Below, one piece after another: positions 45,584 to 54,919 of a stretch of DNA of 64,000 bases. Position 1 is the stretch's first letter. Every line of letters begins with the position of its first letter. The notes beneath the pieces are model-generated. The model was not told where the DNA came from. It worked only from the letters and a program-made list of their open reading frames with translations, and ran no database searches. Source of the DNA: Aureicoccus marinus (lineage in GTDB: Bacteria > Bacteroidota > Bacteroidia > Flavobacteriales > Flavobacteriaceae); the NCBI RefSeq assembly GCF_002954325.1, contig NZ_MQVX01000001.1, forward strand, positions 1,553,205-1,617,204, read 5' to 3'. The position numbers were made by a program, and so were the translations under genes.

Positions 45584-46345
45584 CTAACGGATAAACAAAG
45601 GCTCCATGGCTGACTTGGAGTGCTCTTCACTGTATCGGTACCCATCGAGATCAAATCCGAGTAAGTCCTCTGGAGTTTGAATCCCCTCTTCCAAAATAAA
45701 ACGGGTCATTTTCCCGCGTGCCTGCTTCGCGAAGAAACTCACCATCTGAAGCTTACCATTCTTAAGTTCCCGGAAGTTGGGGGTTACTATTGGCACCTTG
45801 ATCTGCTTGGCGTCCAGCACAGAAAAATATTCTTTACTGGCCAGGTTAACCAGCACATCACCCTCCCCGAACTGTTCGTTCAAATGAGCGGTTAATTTCT
45901 TCTTCCAGAACTCATACAAGTTCTTGCGGCTATTGACCCGAAGAGAGGTCCCCATTTCCAGGCGGTAGGGCTGAATAAGATCCAGGGGGCGAAGAAGCCC
46001 GTAGAGACCGGAAAGAATAAAAAGTTGATCCTGAAGGGCCTCCAATTTGTCAAGAGGAAAACTAGCCATATCCAAGCCCTGGTAAACATCCCCGTTAAAA
46101 CTGTACACCGCAGGTCGGGCATTGTCCGTATTCTGTGGCCAGTTAAAATTTTGATTTCGCGCCCAATTAAGCTCCGCCAATGCGGCCGAGAGGTTCATCA
46201 ACTTGGACAAGGAGCGCTGGGATTTTTTCTGCAACTCCCTACCTAAACGCTCCGCTTCCTGGGCAAAACGGGGTTCTGAATAACGATCAGTAGGCAAAGC
46301 CGTTTCCCAATCCAAAGATTTTGCGGGCGAGATTACAATTTTCAT
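45584..46345 (-). CDS. yaaA: Peroxide stress protein YaaA
   Basis: This is a 253-residue protein of the YaaA/DUF328 family, starting with the hallmark MKIVISPAKSLDW. Other family segments are FILSGLYGLLRPLDLIQPYR, DVLVNLASKEYFSV and MVSFFAKQARGKMTRFI. In E. coli YaaA limits free iron and protects DNA during peroxide stress. I chose the ATG at 46345 over one two codons upstream and a TTG at 46372. A TATTTTTG -7 box lies at 46370-46377. Confidence 0.95.
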   Translation of the reverse strand: MKIVISPAKSLDWETALPTDRYSEPRFAQEAERLGRELQKKSQRSLSKLMNLSAALAELNWARNQNFNWPQNTDNARPAVYSFNGDVYQGLDMASFPLDKLEALQDQLFILSGLYGLLRPLDLIQPYRLEMGTSLRVNSRKNLYEFWKKKLTAHLNEQFGEGDVLVNLASKEYFSVLDAKQIKVPIVTPNFRELKNGKLQMVSFFAKQARGKMTRFILEEGIQTPEDLLGFDLDGYRYSEEHSKSAMEPLFIR

Positions 46346-46438
46346 GGTCATAGTTCCTTCAGTCTTCTGCAAAAATAAGACCTATTCCGCTCTTATGAAG
46401 GCTACTTTAAGTCAACAAAGTCAATACCGAAATAAGCC

Positions 46439-47482
46439 CTATTGATACTGGGCGTACTTCTTCCATTTGGCAATACCTTCGGTCATATCCTCGGGAATAG
46501 TCGCTTCAAATCGCAAGAATTCCCCTGTTTTCGGATGTTCAAAGCCGAGGGTACGAGCATGCAGGGCCTGGCGGGGCAATACCTGAAAGGCATTTTCAAC
46601 AAACTGCTTGTATTTGGTAAAGTGGGTTCCCTTGAGGATTTGATCTCCCCCATAGCGAGTATCGTTAAAAAGAGGGTGCCCTAAATATTTCATGTGCACC
46701 CGTATCTGGTGGGTACGTCCCGTTTCCAGGGTACAAGAAACCAAACTGACATACCTCATCCGATCGATCACTTTGTAATGGGTCACGGCTGATTTTCCCT
46801 GATCTCCTTCCGGAAAACAGGTCATCTGCAGGCGATTCTTGGGATGGCGACCAACAGCACAGTCAATCGTCCCCTGATCTTCTTCAACATCCCCCCAGAC
46901 CAAAGCCCAATATTCGCGCTCACTTGTCTTTTCAAAAAACTGTCGGGCCAAGTGGGTCATCGCTTCCTCCGTTTTGGCAACCACCAATAAACCGGAAGTA
47001 TCCTTATCGATCCGGTGCACTAAACCGGGTCGCTGTTGAGCGTTTCGAGGCAAATTTTCAAAATGATGCAAGAGAGCATTGACCAAGGTTCCAGAATAGT
47101 TTCCATGCCCCGGATGCACCACCATGCCGGCAGCCTTATTCACCACCAAGAGTTCATCGTCTTCATAGACTATATCTACCGGTAGATCCTCCGGGGTTAG
47201 CAGATACTCGTGTGGTGGATGAGCAAATAAAACTTGTACCAAGTCTCCCGCCTTGACCTTGTAATTCTGCTTAACCTGCTGCCCGTTTACCCATATATTA
47301 CCTTGTTTAGCAGCCTGCTGGATTTTATTCCGGGTAGCGTTTTCAATAAAATTGAGGAGGTATTTATCGACCCGCAAGGGCTCCTGCCCTGCAGCCGCTG
47401 CAAACTTGAAATGCTCGTAAAGATCTTCGGCAGAAGAACCTTCCATTTCGGCAGGTCCTTCAGGCATTGATGTATCAGACAT
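46439..47482 (-). CDS. rluD: Ribosomal large subunit pseudouridine synthase RluD-type
   Basis: This is a 347-residue RluA-family pseudouridine synthase. An N-terminal S4 RNA-binding domain (RVDKYLLNFIENATRNKIQQ) leads into the catalytic domain. The motif HRIDKDTSGLLVVAKT contains the catalytic Asp, and GRTHQIRVHMKYLGHPLFND follows. It probably modifies helix 69 of 23S rRNA. Its ATG overlaps the PASTA gene stop by one base, indicating coupling. Confidence 0.94.
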   Translation of the reverse strand: MSDTSMPEGPAEMEGSSAEDLYEHFKFAAAAGQEPLRVDKYLLNFIENATRNKIQQAAKQGNIWVNGQQVKQNYKVKAGDLVQVLFAHPPHEYLLTPEDLPVDIVYEDDELLVVNKAAGMVVHPGHGNYSGTLVNALLHHFENLPRNAQQRPGLVHRIDKDTSGLLVVAKTEEAMTHLARQFFEKTSEREYWALVWGDVEEDQGTIDCAVGRHPKNRLQMTCFPEGDQGKSAVTHYKVIDRMRYVSLVSCTLETGRTHQIRVHMKYLGHPLFNDTRYGGDQILKGTHFTKYKQFVENAFQVLPRQALHARTLGFEHPKTGEFLRFEATIPEDMTEGIAKWKKYAQYQ

Positions 47483-48072
47483 TATTGAGGGCTTTCGTCT
47501 TGAATACGGGTACTACCTGGGATGGTACCATTCCCGCAAACCAGCTCTACCTTTGAGGTCCTGGGCAACTTGGCCCCTTCTCCAATATCCTTGCCTTTGT
47601 ACTTGACATAGTAAACCATGTCTTTACCTAATTGGTCGATATAGGTCACCCGTTCTACTTCCAAGCCAACGGCTCGCAATCGAGACTCGGCATTACGACG
47701 CGTAATCTGGATAATATTAGGAACAGTGACTTCTTTGTATCCTGACGGATTCACGGTAAAGTAAATCCGGCGATTCTCCTTCACCTTGGTGCCCGGAGCC
47801 GGGTTCTGGTCCAGGATGGAGAAACGAGGATACTCTGGATTGTAGTTGGAGGAATCCAATATTTTGTAGGTCAAACCAGCTTCCTCAGCAACCATCTTCA
47901 TTTCTAAAGTGGACAACTTGGAAAAGTCAGGTACCTCAACGTATTCGTCGTGGTTGGTATAACTCTTCAACCAGCCTAGAACGACCCAGATCAAGACGAA
48001 GAACACCACCACCGACAAAAGAATCTGTGCAAAAAAGGCACGACTTTTTAAAAACTGAAAGAGGTTGCGCAT
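47482..48072 (-). CDS. PASTA-domain membrane protein
   Basis: This is a 196-residue protein with one transmembrane helix (about 14-35, AQILLSVVVFFVLIWVVLGW) and two to three extracytoplasmic PASTA modules (VEVPDFSKLSTLEMKMVAEE; ILDQNPAPGTKVKENRRIY; TVPNIIQITRRNAESRLRAV). PASTA modules bind peptidoglycan or muropeptides in kinases and penicillin-binding proteins. Here there is no kinase domain. It is divergent from ddl, a cell-wall gene, and upstream of rluD, a neighbourhood conserved in Flavobacteriia. A wall-related role is inferred. Confidence 0.85.
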   Translation of the reverse strand: MRNLFQFLKSRAFFAQILLSVVVFFVLIWVVLGWLKSYTNHDEYVEVPDFSKLSTLEMKMVAEEAGLTYKILDSSNYNPEYPRFSILDQNPAPGTKVKENRRIYFTVNPSGYKEVTVPNIIQITRRNAESRLRAVGLEVERVTYIDQLGKDMVYYVKYKGKDIGEGAKLPRTSKVELVCGNGTIPGSTRIQDESPQ

Positions 48073-48089
48073 AGCTTTCGTATGAAAGA

Positions 48090-48097
48090 CAAATATA
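48090..48097 (-). promoter_or_regulatory. Candidate -7 element (TATATTTG) for the PASTA-rluD operon
   Basis: TATATTTG on the minus strand matches TAnnTTTG 17 bases before the ATG at 48072. No -33 TTG was found. The 70-base divergent gap must also hold the ddl promoter, where only an imperfect TTATTTTG box is seen. Confidence 0.4.
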
Positions 48098-48142
48098 GAA
48101 AAACGGCCCTTTTTTAGTTATTTTGCCCGCAGTTATTCGATA

Positions 48143-49120
48143 ATGAGAAAGAACATTGCTGTAATCATGGGCGGCTACTCCAGCGAAAGGGAGATTTCGC
48201 TCAAAAGCGGACAGGTGGCTCAAAAGTACCTGGAAGCAGCTGGGTACCGGGTTTACCCCGTTGACATCAATACCGATGATTGGGTTTACCTGAGCCCGGA
48301 AGGGAAGCAGGTACCTGTAAACCGGGGTGACTTTAGCCTGCAGCTGGAAGCACAACTCATCCACTTTGATTGCGTCTTTAATGCCATACACGGAACGCCC
48401 GGGGAGGATGGGTTGATCCAGGCCTACTTTGAATTGTTGGGAATCCCCCAAACCAGCTGTGATTCCTACACGGCTGCCCTGACCTTCAACAAACGAGATT
48501 TGCTTAGCGTTCTCAGGAGATACGGTATTCTATCTGCCCCTTCCTTTGCCATCAACAAAGGAGACGACTACGATCTGGATTCCATCATTGAGCAGGTGGG
48601 CTTACCCTGTTTTGTGAAAGCTAATCGTGCGGGGAGTAGTTTTGGGATAAGTAAAGTATACGAGAAGGAAAATCTGCCTGAAGCGATAGACCTCTCATTC
48701 AAAGAAGACAATCAAGTACTTATCGAAGCCTTTTTGGATGGAACAGAAGTCTCTGTCGGAGTAATTGAGTACGAAGGTAAACCCAGGGTTTTACCTATGA
48801 CTGAAATTGTCTCTGAAAATGATTTTTTCGACTACGCTGCCAAGTACGAAGGAAAATCTCAGGAAATAACTCCGGCCAGAATTCCGGACGATCTACGCCT
48901 GAAGATCGAAAAACTGGCTGATCGAATTTACCGCTTGCTTCAAGCACAAGGCTTTTGCAGAAGTGAATTTATCATCGTCGATGACACCCCTTATTTATTG
49001 GAGGTGAACACCACCCCCGGCCTGACAGAGGAAAGTTTATTGCCTCAACAGGCCCGATGCGCCGGAATCAGTTTGGAAGATTTATTTTCTTCAGCTGTTG
49101 AAAATGCCATGGGCAAATAA
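48143..49120 (+). CDS. ddl: D-alanine--D-alanine ligase
   Basis: This is a 325-residue ATP-grasp ligase making the D-Ala-D-Ala dipeptide of peptidoglycan. Motifs are VIMGGYSSEREISLKSG, FNAIHGTPGEDGLIQAYFE, CFVKANRAGSSFGISKV, the metal-binding LLEVNTTPGLTEESLLPQ and the serine/tyrosine loop region. Length fits the family. It lies divergent to the PASTA protein and upstream of coaD. Confidence 0.97.
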   Translation: MRKNIAVIMGGYSSEREISLKSGQVAQKYLEAAGYRVYPVDINTDDWVYLSPEGKQVPVNRGDFSLQLEAQLIHFDCVFNAIHGTPGEDGLIQAYFELLGIPQTSCDSYTAALTFNKRDLLSVLRRYGILSAPSFAINKGDDYDLDSIIEQVGLPCFVKANRAGSSFGISKVYEKENLPEAIDLSFKEDNQVLIEAFLDGTEVSVGVIEYEGKPRVLPMTEIVSENDFFDYAAKYEGKSQEITPARIPDDLRLKIEKLADRIYRLLQAQGFCRSEFIIVDDTPYLLEVNTTPGLTEESLLPQQARCAGISLEDLFSSAVENAMGK

Positions 49121-49171
49121 AATACCCGATTAGCCGTACCTTTAACAAACGTGAATCAATGCCAACCACTT

Positions 49172-49633
49172 ATGAGTGTGCGCAAAGCCATTTTTCCAGG
49201 TTCCTTTGATCCCCTAACGCTGGGGCATTACGATATTATCAAAAGAGGGGTTACCCTTTTTGATGAATTGGTTATTGGTATTGGGATCAATTCCGATAAG
49301 CGCTATATGTTCTCTTTGGAAGAAAGAAAGCGTTTTATTGAAGAAACCTTTCAGGACGAGCCCAAGATCACGGTGATGACTTATGAAGGCTTGACAGTAG
49401 ATTTTTGCAAAGAAATCAGCGCCGATTTTATTCTAAGAGGACTTCGGAATCCAGCCGATTTTGAGTTCGAAAAAGCTATCGCCCACACCAACCGTCACCT
49501 TTCGGAAATTGAAACGGTCTTTTTGCTCACTTCCTCAGGAAAGTCGTATATCAGCTCTTCCATTGTACGAGAGGTAATCCGTCACGGAGGAGACTATACC
49601 AAGCTGGTTCCTGCGGCGGTTCGCAAACCGTAA
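49172..49633 (+). CDS. coaD: Phosphopantetheine adenylyltransferase
   Basis: This is a 153-residue enzyme of coenzyme A synthesis (4'-phosphopantetheine plus ATP to dephospho-CoA). The nucleotidyltransferase motif is AIFPGSFDPLTLGHYDIIKR with the TxGH signature. DFILRGLRNPADFEFE and the SYISSSIVREV segment are also typical. I start at the ATG at 49172; a GTG seven codons upstream is less likely. Confidence 0.97.
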   Translation: MSVRKAIFPGSFDPLTLGHYDIIKRGVTLFDELVIGIGINSDKRYMFSLEERKRFIEETFQDEPKITVMTYEGLTVDFCKEISADFILRGLRNPADFEFEKAIAHTNRHLSEIETVFLLTSSGKSYISSSIVREVIRHGGDYTKLVPAAVRKP

Positions 49634-49754
49634 AAGACTCATTTCGAATTATTTACAAAAGCTTTTAAGCGTTTGGCAACAATTCATTATTCTACACGAA
49701 TTACCGCATTGATATTGTAAGTCCTGCTTATTATGAATCTTAAAAACCCTACGT

Positions 49755-50173
49755 TTGAAAACACCAACCTCTTCTACCCTTGCCCTGCATATTCGGCAGC
49801 TGCCTTCTTCAACCGCTTATTTAGACACTAATATTGATATCGTTCTTGCGTCCGATCGCTGGCACGAGCTTTTTGATACAAATCCGAGGCAAAGTAGAAA
49901 AAGTTTTATCGATGTCTTGGAATTACACGATTCCATAAGGCATAATAAGGCATTAAAATACCTTGAGAATCTTGCAATACTTCGGAAGCTTCTGAAATGA
50001 CCATCAGAACCATTCCGAATAAGGAATCCACCCTACTCTTGGTTGAAGACAACGGAAAAGGTATTGATATTAAGGGATTTGGTGATAAAATATTCGACCT
50101 GTATAAAACCTTTCACCAGATGGAATACTCCGGTGGCCAAATTCGCATGTGCAGTGAAGTAAGGTATAGGTAG
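49755..50173 (+). pseudogene. Remnant of a PAS/histidine kinase gene
   Basis: Two short frames overlap as ATGA. The first (49755-50000, 81 codons) resembles part of a PAS domain (TNIDIVLASDRWHELFD). The second (49997-50173, 58 codons) matches a histidine-kinase ATPase: the G1 box LLLVEDNGKGIDI, the F box KIFDLYKTFH, then abruptly GGQIRMCSEV, skipping the G2 box. The DHp helix with the phosphorylated His and the N box are missing between the two. It is therefore a gene reduced by internal deletions and is almost surely non-functional. Confidence 0.7.
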
Positions 50174-50210
50174 TTCCTTTGCACTGTATTTCCCAAGGCC
50201 CTAAAATTGG

Positions 50211-50218
50211 TACCTTTG
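50211..50218 (+). promoter_or_regulatory. Candidate -7 element (TACCTTTG) for the M14 peptidase gene
   Basis: TACCTTTG matches TAnnTTTG. It predicts a start near 50225 and supports the TTG at 50255 rather than the TTG at 50207 as start codon. Confidence 0.45.
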
Positions 50219-50254
50219 TGGTTCAAACCATCGTTCAACCACAACCGTTTACCC

Positions 50255-52050
50255 TTGAAAAAAGCTGTTCAACTGCTGTGTACAGGATGTGTCATTCTTC
50301 TGCTCCAACAATGTAAAGAAGCCCTTGATACGGATGCCCAAAACTGGGTGACACCTTACGAAGAAAAAGGAGGAACCCAAACGCCTACTTACGAGGAGGT
50401 AATTTCCTTTTACTTGGATTTGGCCAAAGCCTTTCCCTCTATCAACGTACAAACCCTGGGCAAGACAGATAGTGGGCAACCTTTGCACTTGGTCACCTAT
50501 AACCCGGACGGGAACTTCAACTTCCAGAAAATCGGCGAAGACAAAGCTCTTGTGCTGATCAACAACGGAATTCACCCGGGAGAGTCAGATGGAATTGATG
50601 CCTGTATGATGCTTATGCGTGACCTGGCTACAGGAGAAAAAGAAGTGCCCAAGAACACAGTGATCGCTTCCATCCCCATTTACAATGTTGGTGGTGCGCT
50701 TAACCGGAACAGTACGAGTCGAGTCAATCAAAATGGTCCGGCCGAATACGGATTTCGAGGAAACGCCAGAAACTATGATTTGAATCGGGATTTCATCAAG
50801 CCGACACCGAAAATGCCAAAACCTTTGCTTCTATTTTTCACCTGACCAAGCCTGATGTCTTTATTGACACACACGTGAGTAATGGAGCGGACTACCAATA
50901 CGTGCTTACCCATTTATTTACACAGCATGATAAGTTGGGTGGAGAGGCAGGCTTTTACTTGAAGCAAAAATTCATTCCCACTCTGGAAGAGTCTTTGCAA
51001 CAACAAGGGCACGATATCACCCCTTATGTGAATGTTTACAACAGGCCTCCGGATGAAGGTTTTAATCAGTTTTTTGATTTACCTCGTTATTCAACCGGCT
51101 ACACAACGCTTTGGGGAACCCTGGGCCTTATGATTGAAACCCATATGCTAAAGCCCTATGACCAACGGGTTGAAGCGACTTATGACATGCTGTACCTCCT
51201 CGTGCAACAGGTCGATCAAGATTATGATCAAATCAAGGAGGTGCGAAGAAAAAGTGAAGAGTTCTGGCAAGCGGCTACTTACTATCCTTTAGAATGGGCA
51301 GTGGATACAAGCAGCTACAGCACCCGCTTTTTCAAAGGATACGAGGTAGACACTATTCCCAGCGCGATCACGGGTTTCCCTCGCCTGAAATACAACCAGG
51401 ACCAACCCTTTACCAAAGAAATTCCCTTCTACGATCGATTTAAGTCTTCCGATAGCGTGGCCATTCCTGCCGGTTACATCATTCCCTCGACCTACCAAGA
51501 CATCCTTGATCTTTTTGCGATCAACCAGGTAAAGATGTTTCCTCTGGATCAAGATAGTGTTTTGCAAGTCCATCGATACCGCATTAAAGACTACAATACC
51601 AGGCGCTCAGCCTATGAAGGGCATTATCTCCATTACGAAACCAAAGTAGCCAGTGTTCAGGAAGAAAGAAAAGCGAAGAAAGGGGATTATTGGATACCCA
51701 TCGATCAAGCCGCCAAGCGGTATATACTGGAAACCTTAGAACCCTCCGCAGCAGATTCCTTTTTCAATTGGAACTATTTTGACCCCATCCTTCAACAAAA
51801 AGAAGGCTTTTCTTCCTATGTCTTTGAGGACTTAGCTCTGGAAATTTTAGATTCTGAACCTGAACTCAAAGAAGCCTTTGAAAATAAAAAGGACGAAGAA
51901 GAATCTTTTCGCAAAAACGGCTATGCCCAATTGAGATGGATCTTTCAGCATTCCATATACTATGAAGACGCTCATATGCGCTACCCCATTCTACGAGTCG
52001 AAGCCGACAGCGAAAACCTGGCCTTCCTAAAACAACTCGAATCCAACTAA
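50255..52050 (+). CDS. M14-family zinc carboxypeptidase lipoprotein (one-base frameshift)
   Basis: This is a predicted exported metallopeptidase of 598 residues after repair. I use the TTG at 50255, which gives a lipoprotein signal ([19 protein letters not shown]). Zinc ligands are His and Glu in [11 protein letters not shown] and the later His in [10 protein letters not shown]. The substrate-binding Arg lies in [11 protein letters not shown], and the catalytic Glu probably in [10 protein letters not shown]. The frame breaks at 50800-50801: after DFIK one added base restores [20 protein letters not shown] and the third zinc ligand. Both halves are well conserved. Substrate unknown. The end overlaps the convergent NUDIX gene by four bases. 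Confidence 0.85.
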
Positions 52051-52658
52051 ACTTTGGTACTTCTTTCAGCGAGGTAATCGATGATGAGCAGACGGATATT
52101 CTGGTAGGTTTTGTCTTGCACTTTTTGAAGTTTCTTGGAGCCCATCCATCGGACGGCTGTTATCCCCTCTTTGTGCTGAGGTTCAAAAGGCCCTTTGTAA
52201 TCAGAAGTCATATGGTACCAAAAGACCTCCTTTAAACGGTACTCTCCACTGCGCCTAAAAATATGGTACGTGGTTTTGGTGTAGGGACCCATTTTTAATT
52301 GTTTAATCCCCGTTTCTTCAACAACCTCTCTAAAAGCACATTCTTCTATAGTCTCTTTGGACTCCAGCTTTCCTTTAGGTAAATCCCAGAGATCATTCCT
52401 TTTTATGAAGAGCAGTTTTCCTTCTGAATTACTGACTAACCCACCCGCTGCCTGGACCACACGTATGGTTTTTTTGAGTTCTTCGAGCAAGGCATCCGGA
52501 GAGCCATAAAGGACTCCGCAATCCATTTTATGCCGGTAAAGACGGTCGATTAGCTTCAGTAATTTCTTAGGCCCTTTAACGCTAGGGGGATTCTGTCCAG
52601 AAAATGCCGGATTATCTGTTAAAACAAGAGGCATTTCATTAACAAAAACTTTATACAT
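52047..52658 (-). CDS. NUDIX hydrolase
   Basis: This is a 203-residue protein with a perfect NUDIX box, [23 protein letters not shown] split here as GKLESKE / REVVEETGI (Mg2+-binding Glu residues present). It has a family-specific N-terminal extension ([19 protein letters not shown]). It hydrolyses a nucleoside diphosphate linked to another moiety; the substrate is unknown. I chose the first ATG (52658); a TTG eleven codons upstream would lie inside pyrE. Its start codon sits within the -7 box of the divergent pyrE. Confidence 0.9.
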   Translation of the reverse strand: MYKVFVNEMPLVLTDNPAFSGQNPPSVKGPKKLLKLIDRLYRHKMDCGVLYGSPDALLEELKKTIRVVQAAGGLVSNSEGKLLFIKRNDLWDLPKGKLESKETIEECAFREVVEETGIKQLKMGPYTKTTYHIFRRSGEYRLKEVFWYHMTSDYKGPFEPQHKEGITAVRWMGSKKLQKVQDKTYQNIRLLIIDYLAERSTKV

Positions 52659-52661
52659 TTG
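52654..52661 (+). promoter_or_regulatory. pyrE -7 element (TACATTTG), possibly giving a leaderless mRNA
   Basis: TACATTTG fits TAnnTTTG and ends 4 bases before the pyrE ATG (52666). The start point should be at or next to the ATG. The box contains the start codon of the divergent NUDIX gene. Confidence 0.45.
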
Positions 52662-52665
52662 CGCA

Positions 52666-53310
52666 ATGATTTTGGACAAGGACAGCGCCAATAAAACGGC
52701 TGAACTACTCTTACAAATAAATGCAATTCAGCTGAGACCGGAAAATCCCTTCGTTTGGGCTTCTGGCTGGAAGTCACCGATCTATTGTGACAACCGCATA
52801 CTACTCTCCTATCCGGTAATTCGCAATTTCATTAGAGAAGAGATGGCCAAGCAGGTGGATCACCTCTACGCCAAGCCTGACGTTATTGCTGGTGTAGCGA
52901 CAGGTGCTATTGGAATTGGCATCTTGGTAGCCGAAGCTTTGGGACTGCCTTTCGTATATGTTCGGCCAGAACCCAAGTCACATGGCCGCAAAAACCAGAT
53001 CGAAGGTCTATTGAAAAGTGGCCAATCCGTTGTAGTCATTGAAGACCTGATCAGTACGGGTAAAAGCAGCCTTAACGCAGTAAAAGCATTGCGTGATCAC
53101 GGAGCTACGGTTAAAGGTATGATCGCGATTTTCAATTATGGTTTTCCGGTTGCAGAAAAGAATTTCAAGGAAGCCAATGTGGATTTGCACTCCTTGAGCA
53201 ATTACGATCACCTTTTGCATTTAGCCAAAGACACCCGATACATCCAAGAAAAAGAAGTTGAAACCCTTCTGGCCTGGAAAGAGCAGCCAGAAAAATGGAA
53301 AGTGGACTAG
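52666..53310 (+). CDS. pyrE: Orotate phosphoribosyltransferase
   Basis: This is a 214-residue enzyme of pyrimidine synthesis (orotate plus PRPP to OMP). The PRPP-binding motif is [14 protein letters not shown]. The catalytic loop [15 protein letters not shown] and the N-terminal [16 protein letters not shown] are typical. It is followed after one base by the SRPBCC gene. Confidence 0.97.
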   Translation: MILDKDSANKTAELLLQINAIQLRPENPFVWASGWKSPIYCDNRILLSYPVIRNFIREEMAKQVDHLYAKPDVIAGVATGAIGIGILVAEALGLPFVYVRPEPKSHGRKNQIEGLLKSGQSVVVIEDLISTGKSSLNAVKALRDHGATVKGMIAIFNYGFPVAEKNFKEANVDLHSLSNYDHLLHLAKDTRYIQEKEVETLLAWKEQPEKWKVD

Positions 53311-53311
53311 C

Positions 53312-53707
53312 ATGCATATCGAAACCGACAAAAAGACTGTAGAGAAATCTCAACAAGAAACCTTTGACTTTTTGAGTGACATCTCCAATTTTGAGCAACT
53401 CATGCCTGATTCACTTCAAAAATTTGAGGTACTAGCCGAAGACACTTTTCGTTTTGGCTTATCCGGAATGCCAGAAATTGTTCTCAAACTCAAGGAACGC
53501 ACTGCCTACGATAAGGTCGTCTTGGGAGCGGCAAGCGACAAACTGCCTTTTACCTTAACTGCCCATATTACTGCTTTGAGCGAAAACAGCAGTGAAGTAC
53601 AATTGAGTTTTGCCGGAGAATTTAATGCGATGATGGCCATGATGATCAAAACGCCAATCACCAACTTTATCGAAGCTCTTTCCGGAAACTTGAGCAAAAT
53701 CGCTTAA
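53312..53707 (+). CDS. SRPBCC-fold protein
   Basis: This is a 131-residue protein with the START/SRPBCC pattern: KKTVEKSQQETFDFLSDISN at the start, mid-protein beta-strands and a long C-terminal helix (MMIKTPITNFIEALSGNL). Such proteins hold a hydrophobic ligand; none can be named. It begins one base after the pyrE stop, so it is co-transcribed. Its stop overlaps the convergent birA stop by four bases. Confidence 0.8.
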   Translation: MHIETDKKTVEKSQQETFDFLSDISNFEQLMPDSLQKFEVLAEDTFRFGLSGMPEIVLKLKERTAYDKVVLGAASDKLPFTLTAHITALSENSSEVQLSFAGEFNAMMAMMIKTPITNFIEALSGNLSKIA

Positions 53708-54444
53708 GAAGAATAGATCATCTCTACCTCTTTGAGGTCGTATAAGCGCTGTTCTCCACTTTTCAATTCCAAGCGTAATTTACCGGATTCTTCCACTCCT
53801 TGTACCTGCGCCTGAAAGACTTCACTTTTAGGTTCTCGGAAGTCATTCCATTGATCCTTACCAAACAAACGAGATTCGTACTCCTCTTTAAGCAAAGGAG
53901 AGCGTGGACGCAGAGAAAGAGGCTCTAAACGCCTTTTCCACGCTTCTACAAACGCTTTGGACATCTTCTCCAAATGATAGGGCCCTGGTGCGCAATGAAT
54001 CAGGGACCGGGCTTGAGGTAAGTCGGTAAATTCCTCTTGGTGAACGTTTAGACCCAGTCCAACTATTGCGGAGTTCAGAAACCTTCCTTTCAATTGATTC
54101 TCAATAAGAATACCCCCAACCTTGTAAGCAGATGACAAAATGTCGTTCGGCCACTTTACTGACAGTTCTGGAAGCCCATAGGCTTCCAATACATCCAAAA
54201 CCCCCAAAGCGACCCCCATATTCAGTTCAAACTGCCGACTTGCTTCCAAGGAATTCGGAAGATGCAAATAACTCATTGTCAAATTTTTACCTCCTTCGGA
54301 TTGCCAAGTAGTACCCCGTTGTCCTCGGCCTTGGGTTTGTCTTTTTGTGGTAACTGCAACCTCCTCAAAGAAAGGCACTTCTTCCAATAATTTTTTTAGA
54401 TAAGCGTTCGTGGATGGAGTGGCATCAAGTTTGATCCATTTCAT
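53704..54444 (-). CDS. birA: Biotin--[acetyl-CoA-carboxylase] ligase
   Basis: This is a 246-residue biotin protein ligase without the N-terminal DNA-binding domain of E. coli BirA, hence a pure enzyme and not a repressor. Active-site motifs are TKRQTQGRGQRGTTWQS (the biotinyl-AMP loop), SVKWPNDIL and KVGGILIEN. It would biotinylate, among others, the pyruvate carboxylase encoded in this window. It is divergent from rsfS. Confidence 0.95.
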   Translation of the reverse strand: MKWIKLDATPSTNAYLKKLLEEVPFFEEVAVTTKRQTQGRGQRGTTWQSEGGKNLTMSYLHLPNSLEASRQFELNMGVALGVLDVLEAYGLPELSVKWPNDILSSAYKVGGILIENQLKGRFLNSAIVGLGLNVHQEEFTDLPQARSLIHCAPGPYHLEKMSKAFVEAWKRRLEPLSLRPRSPLLKEEYESRLFGKDQWNDFREPKSEVFQAQVQGVEESGKLRLELKSGEQRLYDLKEVEMIYSS

Positions 54445-54513
54445 AGCGTAAGTCGGTTATCAAACTCCTTGAATGTAATGTTAAAATGGAGACCCGACAA
54501 ATCAAAAAAGAAT

Positions 54514-54521
54514 TAACTTTG
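54514..54521 (+). promoter_or_regulatory. Candidate -7 element (TAACTTTG) for rsfS-ftsH operon
   Basis: TAACTTTG fits TAnnTTTG, 20 bases before the rsfS ATG. The -33 element is not evident. Confidence 0.45.
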
Positions 54522-54541
54522 TATAAAGCTAAAATTCCTGA

Positions 54542-54916
54542 ATGCAGAAGACCCAAACGAGCGCAGACGAGCTAATATCTCTAATCATTAACGGTATTGA
54601 AGAAGTTAAAGGAGTGAACATAAATCTCCTGGATTTAAGAGAAATAGACAACACGGTTTGCGACTACTTTGTGATCTGCAATGGTACCTCCAACACCCAC
54701 GTCAACGCGATTGTTTCTTCCATCCAAAAAACCGTGAGTAAAGCTATTCACGACAAACCTTGGCATGTGGAAGGAGCTGACAATGCGGAATGGGTCCTCA
54801 TGGATTACGTCAATGTCGTGGTTCATGTTTTTCAAAAGCAAGTCCGGGAATTTTATGACATCGAAGGCCTTTGGGGAGACGCCAAAGTGACCATGGTGGA
54901 AAGCAGTTATAACTAA
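54542..54916 (+). CDS. rsfS: Ribosome silencing factor RsfS
   Basis: This is a 124-residue YbeB/RsfS protein that binds ribosomal protein uL14 and blocks subunit joining in starved cells. Motifs are DLREIDNTVCDYFVICNGTS and DYVNVVVHVFQKQVREFYDIE, followed by LWGDAK. It is first gene of the rsfS-ftsH-LUD-cdsA-psd-ACBP run, 3 bases before ftsH. Confidence 0.96.
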   Translation: MQKTQTSADELISLIINGIEEVKGVNINLLDLREIDNTVCDYFVICNGTSNTHVNAIVSSIQKTVSKAIHDKPWHVEGADNAEWVLMDYVNVVVHVFQKQVREFYDIEGLWGDAKVTMVESSYN

Positions 54917-54919
54917 GAA

